Shown here: positions 1 through 6,179 of the stretch, in pieces
Layout: each line of letters opens with the position of its first letter
Position numbering within the stretch: the stretch's first letter is position 1
From: Candidatus Gastranaerophilales bacterium
GTDB taxonomy: Bacteria > Cyanobacteriota > Vampirovibrionia > Gastranaerophilales > Gastranaerophilaceae
DNA: 37,811 nucleotides
Assembly (NCBI GenBank): GCA_944326015.1
Contig: CALVCJ010000012.1
Coordinates: 1 to 37,811, forward strand
Direction of reading: 5' to 3'
The notes under the pieces: model-generated
Databases searched by the model: none
Seen by the model: only the letters and a program-made list of their open reading frames with translations
Told to the model about the DNA's origin: nothing
Program-made: the position numbers and the translations under genes

Positions 1-63
1 CAGGAAAAACGTATCAATGAATTAGAAAAACGTATTCAAAAACTTGAGGCTAAAATAAAATAA
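1..63 (+). CDS. 3' end of a coiled-coil protein (partial)
   Basis: The window opens inside a plus-strand reading frame that reads QEKRINELEKRIQKLEAKIK and stops at TAA (61-63). The charged heptad pattern with Leu/Ile at a and d positions indicates a C-terminal coiled coil. A strong terminator follows 41 bp later, which supports a real gene end. The rest of the gene lies outside the window, so no function can be given. Confidence 0.6.
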   Translation, partial: QEKRINELEKRIQKLEAKIK

Positions 64-104
64 TCTTTTGATCTTATAATACAAAATAAGTTTTTTCATT
101 CCTT

Positions 105-137
105 CTCCCGCAAATTTCTTTGAGCGGGAGTTTTTTT
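105..137 (+). terminator. Rho-independent terminator of the partial gene
   Basis: A perfect 7-bp stem, CTCCCGC (105-111) with GCGGGAG (124-130), is followed directly by seven T (131-137). It lies just after the stop codon of the partial gene. Confidence 0.9.
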
Positions 138-141
138 GAAC

Positions 142-174
142 AAAAAGCCGGTATTTTTATTTTTTACCGGCTTT
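142..174 (-). terminator. Rho-independent terminator of the 44-aa gene
   Basis: The 10-bp stem AAAGCCGGTA (144-153) / TACCGGCTTT (165-174) has its T tract on the minus strand. It lies 40 bp past the stop of the small minus-strand gene, and so faces the plus-strand terminator at 105-137. Confidence 0.8.
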
Positions 175-213
175 ACATATCCTTATCAACTTCTATGCTT
201 GTAAAAAGTCTGT

Positions 214-348
214 CTATTTTGCTACCAAGTCTTCAGTTTCTTCTATCTTTTTCATAACTTCATCAATCTGCTCCCGTAAATACTCAAGTAACAGACCGAT
301 TTCTTCTTTAAAACTGTAAACACCCGGCCAGCTTATGTATCCGTACAT
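214..348 (-). CDS. small protein, 44 aa, unknown
   Basis: I do not recognise this short gene. It has every mark of a real one: an ATG at 348 with GGAG placed 7 nt upstream, 44 sense codons, a TAG stop, and a dedicated terminator downstream (142-174). The protein starts MYGYISWPGV and continues into an acidic amphipathic helix (roughly residues 14-40, rich in Glu, Leu and Ile), without a signal peptide or membrane segment. A small regulatory or adaptor protein is possible, but nothing in the sequence proves a role. Confidence 0.6.
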   Translation of the reverse strand: MYGYISWPGVYSFKEEIGLLLEYLREQIDEVMKKIEETEDLVAK

Positions 349-421
349 AATAATCTCCTTTTTGTCTAACCTTAACATATTTTTTATCGGTTATTTGGAG
401 GAAATACTTTAAACATAACAG

Positions 422-805
422 CTATTTTTTTAATAATTCGTTACAATATTCATTAATATTATTACATTTATATTTTGGTATATATTGAACTCCGTATTTA
501 TTAGCAATTTGTTTAATATTACCGGAAGCGGAAATTATTATTATTTTTGTATTAGTGTATTCTTTATAAAATTTTATCTGCTTAATAAACCATTCACCAG
601 CATATAGCGGAAGATAATCTGACTCCATTTGCAAATCAGTAAGAATAATATCGTATGGTGTATCTATTGATATAGTTAATTTTTCAAAACCTTCACGTGC
701 TGAAAATGCTGTATCAATCTCAACTTTATTGTTAAAAATTTCTCTTACTGCATCTTTGTGATACAGAACCCATTTTTGTGAATCATCAACTATTAATATT
801 TTCAT
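422..805 (-). CDS. stand-alone response regulator receiver (CheY-like)
   Basis: This is a single receiver domain of 127 aa with no output domain. The acidic pair is D7-D8, the phospho-acceptor D57 (in ILTDLQM), the switch Ser S92 (IIIISAS), and the conserved Lys K111 (IPK), so all phosphotransfer residues are present. Such proteins pass a phosphoryl signal on by protein contact. The insert between D57 and the next strand (residues 60-75) is somewhat longer than in CheY. No kinase is adjacent; a histidine kinase lies at 4439-6139. The gene follows the terminator at 823-848 and appears to have its own promoter, whose -10 ends 6 nt before the ATG, with no Shine-Dalgarno. Confidence 0.85.
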   Translation of the reverse strand: MKILIVDDSQKWVLYHKDAVREIFNNKVEIDTAFSAREGFEKLTISIDTPYDIILTDLQMESDYLPLYAGEWFIKQIKFYKEYTNTKIIIISASGNIKQIANKYGVQYIPKYKCNNINEYCNELLKK

Positions 806-811
806 AGTTTT

Positions 812-840
812 ATTTTAACATAAAAGCCGCTTAATAATAA
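812..840 (-). promoter_or_regulatory. leaderless-type promoter of the receiver gene
   Basis: On the minus strand TAAAAT (817-812) is followed by 6 nt and then the ATG at 805. A weak -35 (TTATTA, 840-835) sits 17 nt upstream, inside the hairpin of the preceding terminator. No Shine-Dalgarno is present. The predicted transcript starts at or within a base of the ATG. Confidence 0.4.
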
Positions 841-848
841 GCGGCTTT
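820..848 (-). terminator. terminator of the Hsp20-like gene
   Basis: The perfect 10-bp stem AAAGCCGCTT (823-832) / AAGCGGCTTT (839-848) has a 6-nt loop and a short T run on the minus strand. It lies 28 bp past the stop of the Hsp20-like gene. Confidence 0.75.
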
Positions 849-875
849 ACAAAATTCATATTTATTTGAAAAGAA

Positions 876-1445
876 TTATTTGTCATAAGGAATTGTAATT
901 ATGTAATTATTTCCTTCTCGAATTTTCATAATATCATCCAGATCAACGTCATCTCCGAAGGCAAATGTCTGGCTGTATTTAATGATTTCGTGTTTATTAT
1001 GTCTGTTTCTTTCGCCTGCGGCATTGATTGTGAGCATATTGCCGTTAGTTTTTACTTCAACATTTTTTTCGTCATTGTCAAACGGTTTTAAATCAATAAT
1101 GATTTTGAATGTCTCAGGAGTTTGTTCAACGTGAATGTATTGTGCAGCATTACGGTCAATTCTTTGCTGCTGTTCAAACATTTTTTTCTCCATTCTTTCC
1201 TGCTGTTTGCGGGCATACCTTTCCATTTTGTTGAAGTTTTTTTCTCTTTGCATAACTGCTCTGTCTATTCTTCGCATTTGTGCTGCAGGATCAAACATTC
1301 TTTTGAAATGCCAGTCGGCAACTACATAAAATGCTGCAAATGCTCCAAGAAACACAAGTAAACCGGTCAAAAAATGTCTTAATGCAGGATGTTTGCATAA
1401 AAAGCAATCGTCAAAATCTTCGTGTCTATAATTGTTGTCTTCCAT
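876..1445 (-). CDS. membrane-anchored small heat-shock (Hsp20/alpha-crystallin) protein
   Basis: The 189-aa protein starts at ATG 1445, chosen because AAGGAGA lies 5 nt upstream; a longer frame reaches 1505 but has no ribosome binding site. A single membrane segment (about residues 25-42, LTGLLVFLGAFAAFYVVA) follows a cytosolic N-terminus containing C14 and C17. A charged Arg/Gln/Glu helix, probably coiled coil, spans about 58-100. The C-terminus (103-188) reads as an alpha-crystallin domain: the family pattern of FKIIIDLKPFD, then MLTINAAGER, then a closing YIITIP strand. Soluble Hsp20 chaperones hold unfolding proteins; this one would act at the membrane. A CS-like fold of other function is the alternative. 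Confidence 0.7.
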   Translation of the reverse strand: MEDNNYRHEDFDDCFLCKHPALRHFLTGLLVFLGAFAAFYVVADWHFKRMFDPAAQMRRIDRAVMQREKNFNKMERYARKQQERMEKKMFEQQQRIDRNAAQYIHVEQTPETFKIIIDLKPFDNDEKNVEVKTNGNMLTINAAGERNRHNKHEIIKYSQTFAFGDDVDLDDIMKIREGNNYIITIPYDK

Positions 1446-1590
1446 ATAAGTCTCCTTTCCTTTTACATTAATTATCAGTATAAAAAATTTTCTGTAAATG
1501 TCCATTACTCTATAGAGCTATTATTTTGTTATATGAACTTATTATAAAAGAAACTATTAATAAATAATATGGTATCAACGCTTTGCTTAT

Positions 1591-1680
1591 CCCACACTAT
1601 AGACAAAGTTCGCTTTCGCTGTGAGGGGGTGTGGGTTATTTTTCGTTATTGCAAGCGAATACGAGGCAATTCAGCTTATT
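1591..1680. repeat. decayed interspersed repeat with hairpin
   Basis: The gap between 1506 and 1750 has no gene. It holds a 7-bp inverted repeat, CCCACAC (1591-1597) / GTGTGGG (1629-1635), followed by ATTGCAAGCGAATACGAGGC (about 1650). The latter resembles the ATTGCGAGCGAAG-type sequences scattered through many bacterial genomes. There is no T tract in the right place for a terminator. The assignment is by resemblance only. Confidence 0.35.
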
Positions 1681-1750
1681 ATTTGAAGAAGAGAAGTTAA
1701 GACAGTAGGCAGGCTAATTTCATTTAAGGCTGTGTTGGCATGATTATTCG

Positions 1751-3133
1751 TTATGCTAAATATTTTTGTGCTGACTCTTTTGTGAATACTTCTATGCTGT
1801 CATGAGAATGTATAAAAATCATACAGTTTATAAGCGATTTCAATGTTTCAAAATCAGAAAATGAAAGTTTATACCGCAAATCTTCCATATTATTTGCAAG
1901 AAACTCCATTATGATAGTTTTGTTATCAAACACAAGATTGGCAAAGTAATCAAATGTTTCTTTTGATTTTACGCCTTCAAGATATATGATATCAGGGGAT
2001 TGGAATTCTATAAATCGAGAAGCTTTATCCATATTAAAGCCCACATTTTCATTTAACTCGCACTGATGAATATTTTTAAGATTGTATTTTGCAATACTTT
2101 CCAGTGTCATAATATTTTTGTTTTTATCTGCTGCTTCTATCAGCAATGAATATATAATATGCGTTTTCCCGCTCAGAGGAGAACCGCATACTATTATAAT
2201 CCCAGGATGATCAAGCGCTGATTTTATAACTTTTAAATTATTTGCAGATTTTATAATCTTATTTAATTGTTCAGGCGGTTTATAAATTTTAAGAAAAATT
2301 CTTTCTCCCATAATTGTTGGAAATGTTGAAATACTTGCAGTTATATTCATATTGTCAACTTTGAAATTTAATTTGCCAAGCTGTGGAACTTCGGAAACAG
2401 ATGCATCAAGCTCAGCAAGAGTTTTTAACTTCCCAGTAAATGAGGCTGAAAGAACATTTGGAATATTTCCTTTATTCTGAATTTCACTGTTTTTTTTGAA
2501 ATTTACAACAAGTCCATTGTCTTCGTGTTGAAACGCAACTTCATGTATGTTTTCAAGTATTGCCTGTTTGAGGATTGCTCTTATTATTTTTTGAATGTGT
2601 TTATCAGACAGATCTTCACTGTGAAGTTCATCACGCCAGTCAAAATCAGTATTTTCTTCAGTTGTTATTTCTTCGACATCTGCATCTTTTTTGTAATATT
2701 CGTCAATTTTTTTTCTGATGCTTGATTCAGAAGATATTACCGGCTCTATAGAGCATTCGGCTGTTTCGATTATTTTGTCAATTGCAAACAAATCTAAAGG
2801 GTCTGCCATAGCTACAGTCAACGTATCCTCAATTTTAAAAAGCGGGATAATTTTATATTTTTTTGCATCTGAAAAGTTAATATATTTAAGGCATTTTTCG
2901 TCAAGAGAGTAATCATCAAGGTTTACATAGGGAATGTGTAATTTTGCCTCGAGAAATTGGAGGATTGCATCTTCAGTTATAGCTCCGGAATTTATTAGTG
3001 CCTGACCTATATTAATATTTTGTGCAGCTGCAATTTCTTCTGCCTGTTCAATAGTTTCATAGGGCACAAGTCCAGCTCTTACCATATCATATTTTAATTT
3101 TTCCAGAGTTTTGTTTGTAACAGATGTTTCCAT
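1751..3133 (-). CDS. degenerate GspE/PilB-type ATPase with MshEN-like N-terminus
   Basis: The 460-aa protein has an MshEN-like N-terminal domain (about 10-75, second motif NIGQALINSGAITEDAILQF), a linker, and a type II secretion/type IV pilus ATPase domain (about 175-450). Walker A is intact (GSPLSGKT, 317-324). Other hallmarks are altered: the Asp box reads TLESIAK where the family has IEDPVE; the Walker B region reads PDIIYLEGVKSKET where PDIIMVGEIRDLET is usual; the His box histidine is absent; and the C-terminal tetra-Cys zinc site is missing. Some MshEN domains bind c-di-GMP. The gene starts 2 bp after the stop of the CheY-like gene, so the two are probably coupled. A regulatory, weakly active or inactive ATPase is more likely than a working pilus motor. 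Confidence 0.75.
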   Translation of the reverse strand: METSVTNKTLEKLKYDMVRAGLVPYETIEQAEEIAAAQNINIGQALINSGAITEDAILQFLEAKLHIPYVNLDDYSLDEKCLKYINFSDAKKYKIIPLFKIEDTLTVAMADPLDLFAIDKIIETAECSIEPVISSESSIRKKIDEYYKKDADVEEITTEENTDFDWRDELHSEDLSDKHIQKIIRAILKQAILENIHEVAFQHEDNGLVVNFKKNSEIQNKGNIPNVLSASFTGKLKTLAELDASVSEVPQLGKLNFKVDNMNITASISTFPTIMGERIFLKIYKPPEQLNKIIKSANNLKVIKSALDHPGIIIVCGSPLSGKTHIIYSLLIEAADKNKNIMTLESIAKYNLKNIHQCELNENVGFNMDKASRFIEFQSPDIIYLEGVKSKETFDYFANLVFDNKTIIMEFLANNMEDLRYKLSFSDFETLKSLINCMIFIHSHDSIEVFTKESAQKYLA

Positions 3134-3135
3134 AA

Positions 3136-3498
3136 TTATTTCAGATATTTTTCAACTTTTTTCACTACTTCATTCAAATCAAAGGGTTTTGTAATATATT
3201 CATCCGCACCTGTTTCTTCGCCGATAAGTTTATCTTCTTCCTGTGTGCGTGCTGTTACCATTAATATTGGAATATTTTTATATTTGCTGTCATATTTTAG
3301 TAAACGGCTGATTTTGTAGCCGTTAATTTTTGGCATCATGACGTCAAGAATAATTAAATCGGGTATAATATTTTTTGCAAGTCTAAGTCCGTCTTCCCCA
3401 TTATATGCACAATAGCAGGTAAAATCCGCGGCTTCAAGAACAAATTTTAAGCTTTCTACAATATCCTGTTCGTCGTCAACAATCAGAATTTTTTTCAT
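3136..3498 (-). CDS. CheY/PilH-like response regulator
   Basis: The 120-aa stand-alone receiver carries acidic residues D8 and D9, phospho-acceptor D52 (LIILDVMMP), T82 (VTAR) and K104 (ITKPF), a complete set. It starts at ATG 3498 behind a strong GGAGGAA site, with a TATAAT upstream. It ends 2 bp before the degenerate GspE/PilB-type ATPase, so the pair probably forms a transcription unit in which the receiver signals to that protein, as CheY-like proteins do in pilus and chemosensory systems. No kinase is encoded in the pair. Confidence 0.9.
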   Translation of the reverse strand: MKKILIVDDEQDIVESLKFVLEAADFTCYCAYNGEDGLRLAKNIIPDLIILDVMMPKINGYKISRLLKYDSKYKNIPILMVTARTQEEDKLIGEETGADEYITKPFDLNEVVKKVEKYLK

Positions 3499-3655
3499 AA
3501 TTCCTCCATAGTCTGCTGTAATTTAATTATAGCATATTAAAAATCTTCTTCTATATTGTTAAAATTTGTAATATATTCGTCATATATCAGCAATTTTTTG
3601 TATTTATTGTTTTTAAATATTTCAGTGTAGTAAGAATGAAAGGTGTTATTTTATC

Positions 3656-4465
3656 ATGGGATTATTAAATAAAGCAGTATCAGAAGTTAAAGAATGTTGT
3701 TTTAGATTTGGAGGTGTTCAGCGTATGGGGGCGCATACAAGGCCGACTGATACTAGAACTACAGAACAATTGCTGGCTAATATAGATTATTTTGCACAGC
3801 GTAACCCTGAGGTTGCCCAATTTAAACATGAATTGATGCAGATGAACCCTAAACATTTAGGGCTTGTATCTGATATCTGCGAATTGGCAAATAGAAGGGA
3901 AATGCTTCCTACAAATATTGATATCAAAGATGCAAGACAAGTTGGAAAAAATATTTTTGCAAAGTGGATTGAAAAACTCCCGAAAGCATCAAAGGAAAAT
4001 CCAGAAGCTTTGAATTTTACTCAGGAAGTTATAAATCAGACTGATAGCACTACATCAAAATTTTTTCTTATTTCAGCTGTAGATCTGCTTGAACATCCAG
4101 AAGTGTCAAGTCATTTGAGGGCAACAAAACCTTTTGTAAAAGATATTGCTGAAGCTGCGTTGGATGGTGGTTATACAATGGATTATTCCAAAGAAAGGGA
4201 CTTTGTGAATACTGTTGATGCTTTTATAAATCCTGCCTCTGATACAAGAAAAATAGAAATGCTTCCTGAAGTTATAAAGACAGCAGATGAAGCTTCAATA
4301 GATAAGGTCTACATTGACGCAATCCCCTTTATTCAAAGCAGAACTCCGATTGAACAAATTAGAGAAAATTTAAAAGTATTCTCTGAAGTGGCAAAAGGTT
4401 TATCAAAACAAACGGATGAGGTTAATATAACAGACTTTCTAACCCGCAACGTTAATCTGGACTAA
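3656..4465 (+). CDS. unknown helical protein, 269 aa
   Basis: I do not recognise a family. The protein is soluble-looking and mostly helical, with no signal peptide or membrane segment. Residues 35-110 (LLANIDYFAQRNPEVAQFKH and after) look like a helical-repeat region, and the short N-terminal stretch contains FGGVQRMG. The start at 3656 is supported by AAAGGTG about 10 nt upstream. The last 27 bp (4439-4465) overlap, tail to tail, the end of the histidine kinase gene on the other strand. It stands alone between two minus-strand units and is probably lineage-specific. Confidence 0.8.
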   Translation: MGLLNKAVSEVKECCFRFGGVQRMGAHTRPTDTRTTEQLLANIDYFAQRNPEVAQFKHELMQMNPKHLGLVSDICELANRREMLPTNIDIKDARQVGKNIFAKWIEKLPKASKENPEALNFTQEVINQTDSTTSKFFLISAVDLLEHPEVSSHLRATKPFVKDIAEAALDGGYTMDYSKERDFVNTVDAFINPASDTRKIEMLPEVIKTADEASIDKVYIDAIPFIQSRTPIEQIRENLKVFSEVAKGLSKQTDEVNITDFLTRNVNLD

Positions 4466-6139
4466 TTTTTTGACAACAGGAATTACAAAATAGAATTTAG
4501 AGCCTTTATTGAGTTCGCTGTCGCACCATATGGCGCCATAATGAGCTTCTAATAATTGTTTAGCAATCGGAAGCCCTAAACCAGTTCCGCCTGCTTTTCT
4601 GGATAGTGAATTTTCAATCTGCGCAAATTTGTCAAAAGCGTGAAGCAGGTCTTTTTCTGCAATCCCTATTCCTTCATCTTCTACGCAAACCTCTACATAA
4701 TCCCCATCAGCCAATTTTATTGAATCTTTAAAATACTCGTTAATTTTTATATCTTTTGAGCTAATCATACGCGAAGATATTTTTATTGTTTTGTTCTCAG
4801 GTGTAAACTTGATTGCATTAGAAACAAGATTTGTAAGAACCTGTTCAAGTCTTTGCGCATCTGCAGTAATATCGGGCAGGTTTTCAGATGCTTCTGTTCT
4901 TATGTTTAATCCTTTTGACTTTGCAACTTCTGACAGAGCTGATTTTACATAATCTATAACGGTATTTATATTTGTTGGTGCAAAATTAAAGTCCATTTTG
5001 CCGGCTTCAATTTTGGATAAATCCAGCAAATCATTAATTATACCGGAAAGTCTCTGCACATTTCTCATTGCCATAGAAAGAAATTTCTCGGATGATTCTG
5101 TTATTTTTCCGCAACGTCCGCTCATGAGAATATCAAGCGAGTTTTTTATAGAAGTCAGAGGAGTTCTTAGTTCATGTGAGACTATTGAAATAAACTCGGA
5201 TTTTAATCTTTCAAGTTTTTCAAGTTTTATATTTGCCTCAATAATTTCTTGATATAAAGTTGCGCTTTTTAAAGGTAAAGAAACTTGCTGCGCAATTGTC
5301 TGAAAGCAGGTTGCATCTTCGTGAGTAAAAGATGTTTCTTTAAAGATTTCAATACAACCAAAAATGTTATTTCCCAGGCTTATACGAGCAAGCATATTAT
5401 CGTATTGAAAAAGTGTGAATGTAAACCTGCTTGCAGGATACTTAATATGTTTTACTACTTTAAGTTTTTTTTCATCAATTTTTAAAGGTATATTTTCCTG
5501 TTCAAACAGGGAATTGTAATTTAAGACAGTGCGTAATTTGAGTGCGGTAATAAGTTCATCCGACAATTCATACAATGAATTTAGGATTAAAACGGGTTCA
5601 TCATCAGTGCATAAAGATAATGTACATGTTAGAGAAAAGCTTAGCGCTTTATCCATTCCCTCAATCATATATTGAATAAGTTTTGATTTATCCAGCGTTC
5701 CTGCAAATTGTGAGCTCGTAGAATATAGTGCATTTAACCTGTACAGACTCTCAGCAAGATCTTTGTTTGAATTTGATAGCATATCCAGAGAATTTTTCAT
5801 TCTGATATTAACATTGATTGTTGACATGATTACATCTTCACTCATATCAGAGGTAATGAAAGCATTTGCATATTTTATTACTTCTTTATTTACCTTATTC
5901 CCTGATATAAGGAATATTATGATAGTGTTTTCGCATTTTTCTTTAACTTTTCTAATTAAATTTTTACTACCTGAACTATTTTCATCTATGATAATTATAT
6001 CCGGAATTTCAATATTTATTGCATCAGATATAAATTTTTCATTTACGATTACAGAAAGCTCATATATATTTTTATCAAAAATATTAAGGAATCTATCGGT
6101 TGTCTGTTTATTACATGTTACCAACAAAATATTAATCAT
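4439..6139 (-). CDS. sensor histidine kinase with degenerate N-terminal receiver and GAF-like domain
   Basis: The 566-aa cytoplasmic kinase has no membrane segments. Residues 1-115 resemble a receiver: D52 is present, but the acidic pair is replaced (LLVTCNK) and the conserved Lys is not seen, so it is probably a pseudo-receiver. A GAF-like sensor region follows (about 145-295). HisKA carries the phospho-accepting H322 (SHELRTPLTS). The HATPase_c domain has an N box (NLVSNAIKF, 437-445), G1 box (DEGIGIAEKD, 488-497) and G2 box (GGTGLGL, 517-523), so the catalytic core looks intact. The partner regulator is not adjacent; the stand-alone receivers at 422 and 3136 are candidates. The ATG has no Shine-Dalgarno; a -10 ends 7 nt upstream. 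Confidence 0.9.
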   Translation of the reverse strand: MINILLVTCNKQTTDRFLNIFDKNIYELSVIVNEKFISDAINIEIPDIIIIDENSSGSKNLIRKVKEKCENTIIIFLISGNKVNKEVIKYANAFITSDMSEDVIMSTINVNIRMKNSLDMLSNSNKDLAESLYRLNALYSTSSQFAGTLDKSKLIQYMIEGMDKALSFSLTCTLSLCTDDEPVLILNSLYELSDELITALKLRTVLNYNSLFEQENIPLKIDEKKLKVVKHIKYPASRFTFTLFQYDNMLARISLGNNIFGCIEIFKETSFTHEDATCFQTIAQQVSLPLKSATLYQEIIEANIKLEKLERLKSEFISIVSHELRTPLTSIKNSLDILMSGRCGKITESSEKFLSMAMRNVQRLSGIINDLLDLSKIEAGKMDFNFAPTNINTVIDYVKSALSEVAKSKGLNIRTEASENLPDITADAQRLEQVLTNLVSNAIKFTPENKTIKISSRMISSKDIKINEYFKDSIKLADGDYVEVCVEDEGIGIAEKDLLHAFDKFAQIENSLSRKAGGTGLGLPIAKQLLEAHYGAIWCDSELNKGSKFYFVIPVVKKLVQINVAG

Positions 6140-6146
6140 AATAATT

Positions 6147-6174
6147 ATTTTAGCAGGATTAGTGTTTATCGCAA
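6147..6174 (-). promoter_or_regulatory. leaderless-type promoter of the histidine kinase
   Basis: On the minus strand TTGCGA (6174-6169), a 16-nt spacer and TAAAAT (6152-6147) lie 7 nt before the ATG at 6139. The promoter sits in the 40-bp gap after the rel stop codon, so the kinase can be transcribed without read-through from rel. Confidence 0.5.
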
Positions 6175-6179
6175 ATTAA

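Noticed and set aside
1446..1505. 20-residue extension of the Hsp20-like protein
   Set aside because: There is no ribosome site before 1505, while AAGGAGA precedes ATG 1445.
1591..1635. Hairpin as terminator of the degenerate ATPase gene
   Set aside because: The 7-bp stem has a 31-nt loop and no adjacent T run on the minus strand.
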